Positions 1 through 11,144 of a DNA stretch of 64,000 bases are shown here, piece by piece. The stretch lies in assembly GCA_040437565.1 (NCBI GenBank), contig JBDOQK010000023.1, positions 186,001 to 250,000 on the forward strand, given 5' to 3'. The notes below the pieces were generated by a model. That model searched no databases. It was not told the origin of the DNA and saw nothing but the letters and a program-made list of their open reading frames with translations. How positions within the stretch are numbered: the first letter of the stretch is position 1; each line of letters opens with the position of its first letter. Made by a program: the position numbers and the translations under genes. Source of the stretch: Albugo candida. Its lineage: Eukaryota; Oomycota; Peronosporomycetes; Albuginales.

Positions 1-27
1 NNNNNNNNNNNNNNNNNNNNNNNNNNN

Positions 28-2555
28 TATTTGCGTTAGATGTTGTAATCATTTGAATGTTGTGGGTACCTGCAAGTTAATCTGTATGTCACAAGCCAAT
101 TTGGACCATGTGTATCTGGAACTCTCGATAGGAAGTTGGTATGAAGCAAGTCAATTGGTTCCAGAAGAGACGAAAAAAATTGTCTTCAAGGAATAGTATC
201 TAGGGAAGCTATCCCACCCATAAGCTATTCCTACGTTCTGACTTCTACATAATGCAAAATTCTATCGAGAAAGATATGCAATTCTGACAGTTGACACCTG
301 GAGTAAAAGTATCCGTTTGAATGCTTTAGTCGTCAGTACGATCATGAATGTAAATTGCCGCCAAGAGGATATGCACATGGAGTACTGGCTCCTCGTGGAC
401 CCGAAACTCTTTTATTTCACGACAGAAAAAAAATGCGCTGCTTTCCAAGTACATAAGATTTAAGCTCAAGCAGCAGTAGGTCTACGCGCATACATAAGTG
501 TGATTTAAGCGCATAACTTGATCAAAAAATAGCTTTCCTTCGTATCGATAAAAGAGCACATGCAGACGTGTTCCCGGGTACATCCACCAGTAAAAATCGT
601 CATCTCTTTGAAGTTCTTCATGAAAATTGGTGNNNNNNNNNNNNNNNNNNNNNNNNNNNNNNNNNNNNNNNNNNNNNNNNNNNNNNNNNNNNNNNNNNNN
701 NNNNNNNNNNNNNNNNNNNNNNNNNNNNNNNNATCAAAAAATAGCTTTCCTTCGTATCGATAAAAGAGCACATGCAGACGTGTTCCCGGGTACATCCACC
801 AGTAAAAATCGTCATCTCTTTGAAGTTCTTCATGAAAATTGGTGTACACCCCAGCACACTTTAATGATGCTTCCTCGCACTGTGAAGGAGCGCGCCAGGA
901 TGATGATGATGGGGACGGCTTATCACAATATACATTTCACCACCGCTTATCGTAAACCTAAAGCGCGCAAGATCCTGACGACGCAATGCAAATTTTTTCA
1001 TGAATCCAACCTGTAAGATTGATCATGCCGCTACGTGCCTGCGGTAGGCGGTAAGAAGATTCCTGCCGTCACCCACGCAACGTTTCTAGCAAAGGCTGAG
1101 AAGCTACGCGAAGAAATGCAGTACTGTCAGCCACTGACGTTGTCGTTGAGTGCTACAGGGAAGAAAGTGCCATTTCTCTCGATCGAGACGTCTCAGACAG
1201 CATCGGCTCCATCCACGAATATTTCAGACAAATGTGGTAGCAGTGAGGAGCATAGCAGTTGAGAAAAGTAAGAGTTTTTTCGAGGTGCGCTACTGCAACG
1301 CTGTTGCTGACGATGCAGCTGGGTTGGTCAAGCGCTTGTTTTCTTCACTAAAAATGCAGTGCGTGGCTTCTGGGGCGTTCGAATATCCGCGGAACTGAAG
1401 CCGGATTTTACCAAAGTGGCAAACAGATGCACGGATCGAATTGTAATAAACTGCAACGAAAGTCGATTACAGATGCTCGACGCATTCATCTTGTGCTGTA
1501 CTTGGAAAAATGTAACTCATGCGTGTCCAGGTACTACCTTCAACCACGACGTCGCACTTGTAGCCGCAAGACACATGTGAAGCGTTAAAGGAGACAACCG
1601 ACCTGCATAAACATTGAGAAAGAATTACATAGTCGATCCTCCATTTCAACGAAGTTACCTCGGGCCGCTGTGACCCCGGACACAATCGCTCTCTACCAGC
1701 GCACATTGAATCAGCGAAGATGATTTTGAAGAGTCTGTGAACATGAGTGAAATCCTATCTTTTGGTTCTGTAAATGGCATTTTTGCTCTTTCACGGGATA
1801 TACTTTGTAAGCAAGACATTGGATCGTATCTGAAAATGATAGTACTGGAGTGAGTGGTAACCCATCGCGATGAAGCATTATGATGTTGTAGTATGATTTG
1901 TTTTTAGCTGTCATCAACTGGAGATACTCATAGCTCACATTCACTACTACCGATACATTAGTGCTGCCAAACGCGAGTGAGTTTCTTGCTCATCGTGTCG
2001 AAGTTTAGTGGGCGGTCTAATAAAGTGGAGGAACAGAATATCTAACAAGGTCTGGCAGTTTGTGAGATGGATCTTGGACAAAATGACAAACACGGAGAGA
2101 TTGATTGCAAAACTTTCGAAATCTTTCATCAAGTACATGACATTTTGAGCGCTCAATGGCAAATGCAGAATGAAGAGGAGATGAAGAAACTGCTAGATAC
2201 ATCAGGAGAAAGTGAAGCACTCAATCTTATCCCTGCAATACAATGTATGCGCGTACCGATCTCTTCCTCGGCATAAGTCGATATATTGTGCCGCAGATAA
2301 ATCTACCGCATGTGCGATTTTGGTTCGAAGTATTATCATAGGGAACATAATGTTTGTTCATTTTGTATCGGACAGCAAAAGTTTTCGACTTGATATAAAG
2401 TAAGGCGAATATGCCAATTTGCCACTCTATGATCAAATCATCCAAACGATTGACTCGTAGAATCCCGCATACGGACAAGAAGAAAAGAGACATAAACCTT
2501 CGAAGAGAGTATTTGAAAGCAAGGTACAAAATCTTATCTGGCAAAAGAGTGACTT
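28..2555. other. No confident gene; fragmentary open frames
   Basis: I see no recognisable domain here. A frame on the + strand from about 733 to 1016 encodes a basic, Met-rich stretch (residues RMMMMGTAYHN near the middle) that may be an exon, but I cannot name it. Short open frames at 1035-1580 and 2067-2276 have no family signature, and the minus-strand frames opposite them look equally weak. The stretch also contains an assembly gap at 633-732 with a duplicated flank. It could hold a degraded gene or short exons of one. Confidence 0.4.
521..844. repeat. Duplicated gap flank (112 bp, artefact)
   Basis: Bases 521-632 are repeated at 733-844 on either side of a gap of exactly 100 N (633-732). 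The copies look identical. This is best read as the overlap of two contigs that were not merged, so the region is about 212 bp longer in the assembly than in the genome. Confidence 0.9.
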
Positions 2556-3044
2556 ATGATGTGGACGACTAGGATACAGAGAAACGTAATCAATTATTTT
2601 GATGACTCACTTCATCCTGCAACCGAAATGGCCCCTGAACTTGACAGGCTCGCACAGCCTGTGATGCGAATCATCAGCTTCTTTCTTCATCTCAGAGATT
2701 TCGTCAGACTCACCCTTACGAATAAGGTAGTTTTCTGTCGTTGATTCAATTCACATTCCTTTCTTTCTCAGAATCACGATAGCATTTCAATAAGATGAGC
2801 GAGCTTCCCGAAATCTGGAAGGAATATCTTTATCGAGGTAAGGACAAACTAGGCATCTATGTGGAAGATACTCAATCTCTGCCCAGATTTTCCTGCTACT
2901 GTGGCCCCAGAGAAGGCTCTTCATCCTAAAGCACAATATCTTCGCATTTTCTTGCGGAAAAAAATGGTACACAAAAGGAAGCACTGTTTGAATCCTTTGG
3001 AAACACCCTATAGTCCATGCTTTCGTTGGTCCATTTGCAAGTAG
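2556..3044 (+). CDS. F-box-like protein
   Basis: Three exons can be joined: 2556-2726, 2795-2837 and 2887-3044, giving about 123 residues. The second intron has a clean GTAAGG donor and CCCAG acceptor. The first needs the acceptor at 2794, because the earlier CAG at 2771 leads to a stop. The spliced protein reads like an F-box: a helix with LAQPVMRIISFF, then LRDFVRLTLTNK, then an EIWKEYLYRDFP segment matching the usual LW..LY..DFP end. F-box proteins normally bind Skp1 and recruit substrates to SCF ubiquitin ligases. No substrate-binding repeat follows, so either the protein is short or the TAG at 3042-3044 lies in an unrecognised intron (a GT sits at the same place). Confidence 0.6.
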
Positions 3045-3698
3045 AAGGAAGCGCGAATGTCGTCGTCACATTAACTTCAAATTGCTGAAAGAAAACGTCA
3101 CTGGTTTGAGCCCAGGAACAAAAATCTGAATATTGGAGGATTTGTTTCCAAATGTGAAATATGCAAATTGACCATTTTATTTCAACCTTGAGAATAGAAG
3201 CGCTGCTTGATCAAATGGTACTATCATAGTCGTACCCACGATAGCTCGCGTGACTGATCGATTGGGGTATCTTTGCTTCGATTGTCACCCCAAGTATAGG
3301 AGATCAAGTCGGGCTTCCCGCATCGACTTGATTCCCTTTCTCCCGCCTAAACGTTATTTTCGAATCGATCCAACAGTAGGCGCACGCTGGCTCCCAGTAT
3401 GGTTCACTGTCCAAAGGCCATGTCGGCAAAAGTATCTCTGATTCCTACCTCGCTAAGATGACCCCAGGACTTGATCCTTCTATGGATCGACGTTAAGCTT
3501 CTATTAACTGTGAACGAAACTTACAATCTAGAGACACTTCGACGCGTTGTAATGGAAAGCATACTGGAAGAATGCGAAGAATTACCCACCAGAATCTCTG
3601 TCTCCCACATTTGCCAGAATCTTTCTGTTAAAGGCGACATAATTGTTCGTCTGTTGTTTGAGACGTTATACTGATACTCACACACAATTTCGTATAAG
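3045..3698 (+). other. Unassigned stretch, possible 5' exons of WDR54-like gene
   Basis: Two open frames, 3250-3441 and 3471-3674, lie between the F-box gene and the first recognisable WD40 exon. Neither matches a family I know. They may be N-terminal exons of the WDR54-like gene or of a separate small gene. I could not find a splice path that joins them with confidence. Confidence 0.3.
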
Positions 3699-4747
3699 AT
3701 TTATGCACACAACACTGAGATTATCTTTGCGGATACGATCGGGGAGATTACTAAAAAGTCTTCGGATCCGATTGGCACCATCCAACAAGTTCGAATGTGC
3801 TCATTACCAAGTATCTGCATTGTAGTGGTTACCACAGACGTTGGAATACAGGTTATGTGGCTGATTTCTTTGGCAGAACAATATGAATAAAGATTTACTA
3901 TCTCAAGGCCCTTGATAAGAGTGGAGCAAAGCCCATGCTTCAATATCCATCGCCAAACCAAGTACAGACTAAAGGTCACAATGTATGCCCGCAATATGAG
4001 ATCGGATTGATAATTATAATACTCGATGTAGTGGATGACTGTGGCTTTTATCGCGGTATTTCCGCGCTCGAATTGATGGAGCATATATTCTTAGTCGTCG
4101 GTACGCACACCAATGGCGATTTTTTGACGTAGCTGATTGATCTCGATGTAGGCACATCAACAGGCGATATCTTGTTCTTTAAATCGAAAAGCACGCTGAA
4201 GTCAGCTCCCCTTCCAAAAATGGAGCTATTGCGTAAAATCAATTGCCATGACCACGCTGTTTGTAGTGCTGAAAGCACCCTCAGTGGCTCTTTTTTGGCC
4301 ACGTCTGATGAATACGGCACGGTGATCCTGTATGATCCAAACAATGATTTTGACATTTTACACCGGATCAACGGAGCCGGCTATTCTGTGACCACTATGA
4401 GATTTCTTAATGATGACTGGCTAGTTTGTGGGCATCTCAATGGTCTCGTTCATTTCCACAAAACATCCGATGCAAAACTTTACGCCCGACTCGCCGCACA
4501 TGCTCGCGCACTCACCGCCATGGATTCTTTCGGCATGAGGTTCATTACGGTTGGCGAAGACACATTTATGAATGTATGGGAGCTGAATATCAGTGCGGAA
4601 ATGCCTGAGGTCGAGCTATTGGAGTCAAAGGAGATCCAGGATGAAATCTTGGTCGGAGTTGCGTTCGATAGCGACACGCGTATGGTGTATACCGCATCAT
4701 ATGACAATACTTACTTAAGAAGCTGGAAAGTAGAGTTCGACGACTAA
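3699..4747 (+). CDS. WD40 repeat protein, WDR54-like
   Basis: The last exon (about 4190-4747) encodes several WD40 blades, including the segment AHARALTAMDSF followed by GEDTFMNVWEL. This closely resembles AHARAICALDL and GEDTFVHIWKL of animal WDR54. Upstream exons can be read at about 3699-3851 (ending VTTDVGIQ, like TSHRGIQ of WDR54) and about 3908-4100 (GFYRGISAL and HIFLVVG). The final splice joins FLVVG to TSTGDILFF through an intron with a GTACGC donor and a GATGTAG acceptor. WDR54 is a poorly understood WD40 protein of about 330 residues, often conserved in ciliated organisms. The 5' end is unresolved, so the start is approximate. The roadblock light chain gene lies 131 bp downstream on the same strand. 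Confidence 0.7.
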
Positions 4748-4878
4748 TTACTAGATAAAAGTTCAAAGAAACCACTTGAATCACTGTTGCTTGTGAGATT
4801 CAGGGTCCTGATAGCGTCTCCACATGATCCTGAAATAGAAATTATGACATAATTGGAGGCATCAGGCGCGTTTCCAGG

Positions 4879-5305
4879 ATGGTAAGAGTCTGATGAAAGG
4901 CGAGGCATTATTGAGAGCTGCTGCGTAGCCCGGTTATGAAGCGGAAGAGACAATTAAGCGACTAAAGAGCCATAAAGGAGTACAAGCAGTGTTAATTGTG
5001 AATCAGGAGGGAATTCCTATCTATTCGAGCACAAATGACGAGGAATTCGCAACAGATCACGCAGCTTTGATATCGCAATTGGCGGCCAAAGCCAAATCCA
5101 CTATTCGAACCCTTGATCCAACAAATGACGTCACTTTCTTACGCATTCGATCAAAAAAGCACGAGATTATGATCGCACCAGGTAGAGCCTTTTTTCAAAA
5201 TGGATCCATTTTCACTGTCTACTCTTAGACAAGGAATACGCTTTGATTGTCATACAAAGTCCGAATCCGACATTAGCGAACGATTCACAGGATAGTACTA
5301 GCTGA
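4879..5305 (+). CDS. DYNLRB: Dynein light chain, roadblock/LC7 type
   Basis: Three exons: 4879-4881 (only the ATG), 4929-5181 and 5229-5305, giving 110 residues. The protein has the family landmarks: EETIKRLKSHKGVQ at the start, VNQEGIPI, then [16 protein letters not shown], then EIMIAPDKEYALIVIQ. Human DYNLRB1 has the same order ([38 protein letters not shown]). Roadblock dimers sit on dynein intermediate chains and act in cargo and flagellar transport. The last intron interrupts the APD codon. The one-codon first exon is inferred because a TAG lies immediately upstream in frame, exactly where the acceptor of an ATG|GTAAGAG intron would end. The C terminus is extended by about 12 residues over the animal protein. 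Confidence 0.9.
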
Positions 5306-5712
5306 CAAGTAGTACGAAATATGTTTGACGCAATATCAAAATCGAAAGCTATGTATCTGGATTTAAATTTCCCGGAGGATCTTTGTGCTTGTTTCTGCGA
5401 TAGAGGATGGGAATGTGTCTTATCAGCTTATTTCCACTCTCTCTTTTGAATTGAATTTCTGCGAATGAAGCTTAGATCATTCTTTCATTCAGGGCTCGTA
5501 CGTTAAATGCTTCGCTTGTGTCTGCGTCCATCTCGATCAGTAACCCGCTGGTCTAAGGAGCTCTATGAGTGCCGAAAAAATATGTTGCAGCATGAACATG
5601 CACACGATAGTCAGATCTGCCAAAGTAGCATTTTATACAAGAAAGGTATCGGTCGATCAAACGGCAAAATTGAACATTATATTGAGTCAGCATGATGAGT
5701 AAATTCAATTGA
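5306..5712. other. Intergenic, nothing recognised
   Basis: This is the stretch between the 3' ends of the convergent roadblock gene (+) and the first transporter gene (-). A short frame at 5507-5695 has no recognisable content. I see no RNA gene or repeat. Confidence 0.5.
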
Positions 5713-7218
5713 TTAGAGTCCAAAAGGGGCCGCTTGGCTCGTCTCCGTTGCATTATAGTATACATTTGCCTGGAATTTAGGTGGACAAAATGGGAACTTG
5801 ACAGATGTGTCCACAGGAGAAAACAACTCTTCACCAGATATATAGGTAACGTAGCACCCCAAGAAACCACAGATCATAACAACGAGGCAGCCTAGAATTT
5901 TTTCAATCAGTGAAACTTGTTCCCGATTCTTTTTCAGATAAAAAACAATCGGCAGAATGATACAGGTCAATGTTACCGCAGAAGCGCCAATGAAGTCGGT
6001 AAATTCACGAAAATGATCTTTGAAAAGTATTGCAACGGCAACCAAGACAGCAACCACAGTAATTCTCAACAGTACAAACCTTATGGCATTGCTCGGTTTG
6101 CTATATTCTGCGAGTTCGGCGGCATACGAGTCATCATCGTCACATGTTTGCTCCAAATCAGCAAATGAAGTGATCGAGGCTTTACTCGAGTGTCGTTCAA
6201 TTGCTGGTTCGAGGGTCATTATTGCAGCACTTGGTGTTGCAAATTCATTATAATCTGGATGTCCTTCATCTGCGATAGAGTTGTGAGATTTGTGCATTCC
6301 CAACAAAAATCGTTCCAACATGTAGAATGCTGGGTACACAATGACGCCAAAAGCTATAGTAATGTGAAGTTGCATGAACAGAAATGCTATCACCACAGCA
6401 CCCTTGTTGGGTCGAAATCCCATCAGGCTTAATCCTGTCGCCGGATCAGGGAAGATAGCAAACAGAAGATTTGACGCGACTTGACATCCAACTGCTGAGT
6501 ATCCGGTGGAGGCAATAGTGAGGAACAAGCACGATACAAAAATCAGTGTGACTCCAACGACACGCGGCATCCGCGTTGGATCAGAGTGCTGTCTTTGCAA
6601 CGCAGGAATGACAATACCAGCTCCATAAGCAAGTGATAAATTTCCAAAAGCTCCAGCAATTTGTTTGAAAGCCAGGTCTGGTTCAGGAACGCTTGGATGT
6701 CCTTTCATTCCATAGAGTAATACGGTTATTCCAATGGCATCTGCAATGATCGTTCCAGCACAACCAGCAAAGGCAGCTGATGCCCCTTCTTTCAGCGTCG
6801 GAGTTAAACAAATTGGCAACAAAGAAGCGGCCATAAATATGATCCAGACCGATGAAGAAAGGGTACCGGGAAAAAGATCAACTAATAGTGTTCCTCCCAG
6901 CACTAGAAATGCGCACGGAATAAGGAGGCAATTGGCCATTTGTGCAAAGACGACAAGATATCGCCCGAAAGTCCCCATGCACCACTGACCCAAATCGCTA
7001 TACGTCTTAACGGTTCGAGGTGCACCCAACAGGACCTTTGAACAACAGACGGAGGCATAGATGTTGGCAAACGCCATAAACGCCATTGCTATTGTCGCTA
7101 AATAGGGTCCAGCGCGTGCAAAATTTCCGGGCATTCCAAGCGTCCCAATGCCGTAAACACAACAAAAAAGACTGAACGATATTTTGGCATCTTCAAGTGT
7201 AAAAAATGCTTTTCCCAT
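5713..7218 (-). CDS. Amino acid transporter, AAAP family (copy 1)
   Basis: A single open frame of 501 residues. It starts at an ATG followed by a cytosolic DAKISF segment and then CCVYGIGTLGMPGNFARAGP, the typical first membrane helix of amino acid/auxin permeases with its G.G.LG.P motif. About eleven hydrophobic segments follow, with a long polar loop around residues 310-370 between membrane blocks. This family exports or imports neutral amino acids at the plasma membrane or vacuole with protons. Which amino acid is carried cannot be read from the sequence. Copy 2 next door (8023-9459) is clearly homologous along its whole length, so this is a local tandem duplication. The 800 bp between them holds no other gene. 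Confidence 0.9.
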   Translation of the reverse strand: MGKAFFTLEDAKISFSLFCCVYGIGTLGMPGNFARAGPYLATIAMAFMAFANIYASVCCSKVLLGAPRTVKTYSDLGQWCMGTFGRYLVVFAQMANCLLIPCAFLVLGGTLLVDLFPGTLSSSVWIIFMAASLLPICLTPTLKEGASAAFAGCAGTIIADAIGITVLLYGMKGHPSVPEPDLAFKQIAGAFGNLSLAYGAGIVIPALQRQHSDPTRMPRVVGVTLIFVSCLFLTIASTGYSAVGCQVASNLLFAIFPDPATGLSLMGFRPNKGAVVIAFLFMQLHITIAFGVIVYPAFYMLERFLLGMHKSHNSIADEGHPDYNEFATPSAAIMTLEPAIERHSSKASITSFADLEQTCDDDDSYAAELAEYSKPSNAIRFVLLRITVVAVLVAVAILFKDHFREFTDFIGASAVTLTCIILPIVFYLKKNREQVSLIEKILGCLVVMICGFLGCYVTYISGEELFSPVDTSVKFPFCPPKFQANVYYNATETSQAAPFGL

Positions 7219-8022
7219 AATGAAATTCAGTGTTGAGATTATAGATTATAATATTAAAATGTGTCAAGTATCCAGATTGTGTGTGCTCGCCAAATGAAAT
7301 AATGTATAGTGAGACACTATTGAAACGTGATGTTCTTAAGGTACAAATTCTCCGCTGCAAAGAAATAGAGAATAATTTCTAGTCGCTACATATTCTCATA
7401 TAATTTCGGACGATGGGGCCCTATACCTTGTGTATCCTTTACGTGAGCGATACATTCAGAGTCGGATCATTTCTACTGCCTAAATGATCGTCTTGAGCTC
7501 GTGGTTTGCAGCTCAGAACAGATCTGAATCCTTAACGTCTAAATTACTACTTTTTCTAAGATCTTCGTAGTGAGTTGCTTCCTAATATGTATTGCTGGCT
7601 ATCTACGCTGTACACAGCACACGAAACTTTACGTACTTTGCTTTCATTGGTCGTCCAAAACTGCTTGTGACTATACATTTCGTCCTTTATTATCTTGATT
7701 ATACAAAGCTACGAATAAGGATACATGATAGATTCTAGTTTTGCTATGGTCAGTGGTACGTTTACTGAATGTCAGCTCGTGGTCAATAATCTAAAGAGGC
7801 GGTTCATGAAGGAAAGCTAGGGGCTCCCAAAGAGAAGGGTGCGACACACGTTAAGTGACAAAATTGGCCTATAACAATCTAGTAAAGATTATCTGATCAC
7901 ACGATGTGCTTCTACACAATCAGATGAAAAATGTGCCGCTCTATATTAGGCATTCGAGGACAAAAACACGCTTGTGCCTGTTAAAACTGCACATACGTGT
8001 ACCCTTTCACAGCTAAACAAGC
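7219..8022. other. Intergenic between tandem transporters
   Basis: About 800 bp without a convincing reading frame. It must hold the promoter of the downstream (minus strand) copy, close to 7219-7300, where an AT-rich stretch includes CATTTTAATATT on the minus strand. That is only a weak match to the oomycete Inr/FPR element. No repeat or RNA gene is seen. Confidence 0.5.
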
Positions 8023-9459
8023 TCAATAATACGACACACTCTCGTACACCGGTGCGCAATATGGGAATTTTTTGAGCGCTTCTTGCACTGGAAATAAAAG
8101 TGTTTTGGCTGACGTGTATGTCACGTAGCTTCCAAGAAGCGAACACACTATGAGTATAAACACAGCCCCGCATTTTTCATAAAGAACTACTTTTTTCCAC
8201 TGCTTTCGGAGGTAAAATATAATCGGGAGTATGATGCAGCTTGCAGTCATTGTGGTTGCTCCGATAAGATCTATGAATGCTTGTAATCGTTTCTCAAATA
8301 AAATAGCTAACACCACCAAAATCACTAAAATTCCAGTTCGTAAAAGTGTGTATCTGACAACCATTTTTGGTTGACGATACTCTGCGAGTTCGACTCTGTA
8401 CAGCGAGTTGTCATCACAGTCTGATTCCGAGACGATGAATGAGGTGGCTGAGTTTTTTTCTGATCGGATTCCGGCATCCGCTGTGGGAGTCGCTACCTCT
8501 GCATAGTTCAATTCGAGATCTTCGGTGGCTCTTTTGTCTGCATGCATACCCAAAAATGTACGTTCCAATAAATAAAAAGCAGGATGAATGACAATTCCAA
8601 AAGCAGTTGTAATGTGCAGTTGCATTGCTAAGAATGCAACCACCACAGCTCCCTTATGTGGCACGAATCCTAGCGAGCTCAGACCCGTCGTTGGGTCAGG
8701 ATATATTGCAAAGAGGAGGTTAGCGGGTAGTTGACATCCACCAACTGCGTATCCAGCCGAGGCAATCAAGAGAAAAAGACACGAAATGAGGATCATTGTT
8801 GTCATGATAACCCGAGGCATACGCTTTGGATCGCTGTGTTGTCGCTGTAACGCAGGAATGACTATTGTTGCGCCATAAGCCAAGGATAAGTTGCCAAATG
8901 TTCCAGCCACTTGCTGAAAATCTAGGTCAGGCTGTGGTATACTTGGATGTCCCTTCATTCCGATGAGTACCACACATACGCCAACAATGTCTGCCACGAT
9001 CGTTCCAATGCACCCTGCTAGTGCAGTGATTGCCCCCTCTTTCAAAGTCGGGATCAAGCAAACAGGTAGTAGCGTCAACGCCATGAGAATAGACCATAGA
9101 GAAGATGGAAACGTTTTTGGAAATAAAGCATCTAATAGAATACCACCAAGCACCAAAAACACGCATGGTATCATCAAACAATTGACAATCTGAGTGCTTA
9201 CGACCATACAACGCCCTGCCTTTCCAAAACACCATTCACCAAGATCTCCATACGTGCGTACCGATCTCGGACATTGCAAGAGGACTTTGGAACAAGCTAC
9301 TGACGCATATGTATTGGCAAACGCCATAAACACGAGAGCGGTGGTTGCAAGGTACGGGCCCGCTCGTGCGAAATTCCCGGGCATTCCCATAGTTCCAATA
9401 CCGTAAACGCAGCAAAAGAGATTGAACGAAATTCGCGCGTCTTCCCACGTGAGCATCAT
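8023..9459 (-). CDS. Amino acid transporter, AAAP family (copy 2)
   Basis: A single open frame of 478 residues, collinear with copy 1. It shares CCVYGIGTMGMPGNFARAGP at the N terminus, a KEG.....GC.GTI.AD block, the GMKGHPS loop and the LAYGA.IVIPALQRQHSDP segment. Differences concentrate in the polar loop around residues 310-360 and the C-terminal tail, which is where paralogues in this family usually diverge. The start is supported by a promoter-like element 10-22 bp upstream on the minus strand. Role: proton-coupled amino acid transport, substrate unknown. An obligate parasite would plausibly use such carriers for uptake from the host, but that is inference. Confidence 0.9.
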   Translation of the reverse strand: MMLTWEDARISFNLFCCVYGIGTMGMPGNFARAGPYLATTALVFMAFANTYASVACSKVLLQCPRSVRTYGDLGEWCFGKAGRCMVVSTQIVNCLMIPCVFLVLGGILLDALFPKTFPSSLWSILMALTLLPVCLIPTLKEGAITALAGCIGTIVADIVGVCVVLIGMKGHPSIPQPDLDFQQVAGTFGNLSLAYGATIVIPALQRQHSDPKRMPRVIMTTMILISCLFLLIASAGYAVGGCQLPANLLFAIYPDPTTGLSSLGFVPHKGAVVVAFLAMQLHITTAFGIVIHPAFYLLERTFLGMHADKRATEDLELNYAEVATPTADAGIRSEKNSATSFIVSESDCDDNSLYRVELAEYRQPKMVVRYTLLRTGILVILVVLAILFEKRLQAFIDLIGATTMTASCIILPIIFYLRKQWKKVVLYEKCGAVFILIVCSLLGSYVTYTSAKTLLFPVQEALKKFPYCAPVYESVSYY

Positions 9460-9468
9460 GCTTTGGCC

Positions 9469-9481
9469 AAATTGGATAATA
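9469..9481 (-). promoter_or_regulatory. Inr/FPR-like core promoter of transporter copy 2
   Basis: On the minus strand the sequence reads TATTATCCAATTT, ending 10 bp before the ATG. It matches the published oomycete Inr plus flanking promoter region consensus (CATTYYNCAWTTT) at 11 of 13 positions by eye. No expression evidence. Confidence 0.4.
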
Positions 9482-9516
9482 GAAGAACCTAAAGATACTC
9501 ACCGCATGACTGGCGT

Positions 9517-11144
9517 GCTGATGATTATCCCGATTTGATCCATAAAGCATAAAAAAAGATCAAATCGGTCTTTTCTCGTGATGATCAGTATCAGGTGCAG
9601 GAAAGACGCTAGTCAGTAGGCAAAATGCACCCACATCGACGCTTTTATTGACAGTTTCAAAACGCTTTTATAACGCTTTGCGTCATCATGTTGGATTCGA
9701 GTGGTAAGCACCAAGTGTATTTTATAGTAGTCTGTGTACTTTATATTTTGGCTCGAATTTTAGTGATTGTAAAATATCGAATGCTTTATAGCAGCAACCT
9801 TTTCTTGTCTCATCCGCCCATCAGCTGTTTATATATCAGCTACACATCTCCGAAAAATTTGTACACTTGTGTAATCAAGCTTTATTGCCTTTGAAAGCGT
9901 GTTGATTGCAAAATAGGGTTGTACGAAGATCGGGGGCTGTCTAGAGATGTATCATTGATAGCAAAAGCCGGCAGTGTAATGTCTTTACACTCAATCGAAA
10001 CACAAGCTAGTCCTGGTATGTTCCGGTCGCTTTCCATCGCGTTCAAAGTACGCCGAGTGGGGTCTTGGAATTGATAAGACCTTCGACTGCTTTGACGAAT
10101 GGTATAACAGCGGCTTATTCGAGCCTCTTCCTCCTCTACAATCACGCAATCGCGAAATCTTCGAGATTTCAAGAAATCATCACTGACAGTCTCTTTAGTC
10201 CTCATCGCATACTCATCTTCTTTTTCCTCCACAAGTCGTAAAAGTCGCTCGATGATTGAATATTCCACTTGGTCTTTTCGNNNNNNNNNNNNNNNNNNNN
10301 NNNNNNNNNNNNNNNNNNNNNNNNNNNNNNNNNNNNNNNNNNNNNNNNNNNNNNNNNNNNNNNNNNNNNNNNNNNNNNNNGCTGATGATTATCCCGATTT
10401 GATCCATAAAGCATAAAAAAAGATCAAATCGGTCTTTTCTCGTGATGATCAGTATCAGGTGCAGGAAAGACGCTAGTCAGTAGGCAAAATGCACCCACAT
10501 CGACGCTTTTATTGACAGTTTCAAAACGCTTTTATAACGCTTTGCGTCATCATGTTGGATTCGAGTGGTAAGCACCAAGTGTATTTTATAGTAGTCTGTG
10601 TACTTTATATTTTGGCTCGAATTTTAGTGATTGTAAAATATCGAATGCTTTATAGCAGCAACCTTTTCTTGTCTCATCCGCCCATCAGCTGTTTATATAT
10701 CAGCTACACATCTCCGAAAAATTTGTACACTTGTGTAATCAAGCTTTATTGCCTTTGAAAGCGTGTTGATTGCAAAATAGGGTTGTACGAAGATCGGGGG
10801 CTGTCTAGAGATGTATCATTGATAGCAAAAGCCGGCAGTGTAATGTCTTTACACTCAATCGAAACACAAGCTAGTCCTGGTATGTTCCGGTCGCTTTCCA
10901 TCGCGTTCAAAGTACGCCGAGTGGGGTCTTGGAATTGATAAGACCTTCGACTGCTTTGACGAATGGTATAACAGCGGCTTATTCGAGCCTCTTCCTCCTC
11001 TACAATCACGCAATCGCGAAATCTTCGAGATTTCAAGAAATCATCACTGACAGTCTCTTTAGTCCTCATCGCATACTCATCTTCTTTTTCCTCCACAAGT
11101 CGTAAAAGTCGCTCGATGATTGAATATTCCACTTGGTCTTTTCG
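9517..11144. repeat. Duplicated gap flank (764 bp, artefact)
   Basis: Bases 9517-10280 reappear without visible change at 10381-11144, on either side of exactly 100 N (10281-10380). The first copy carries a broken piece of the MLO-like C terminus (9882-10268), the second the intact gene. The duplication is an unmerged contig overlap. In the genome the transporter should sit about 420 bp from the end of the MLO-like gene. Confidence 0.92.

Noticed and set aside
3701-4084. A minus-strand 127-residue protein
   Set aside because: It lies opposite the WDR54-like exons, which have clear homology; it is a shadow frame.
9882-10268. A separate 128-residue gene identical to the C terminus of the MLO-like protein
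   Set aside because: It lies in the duplicated gap flank (9517-10280 equals 10381-11144) and ends at the N run; it is an assembly copy, not a gene.
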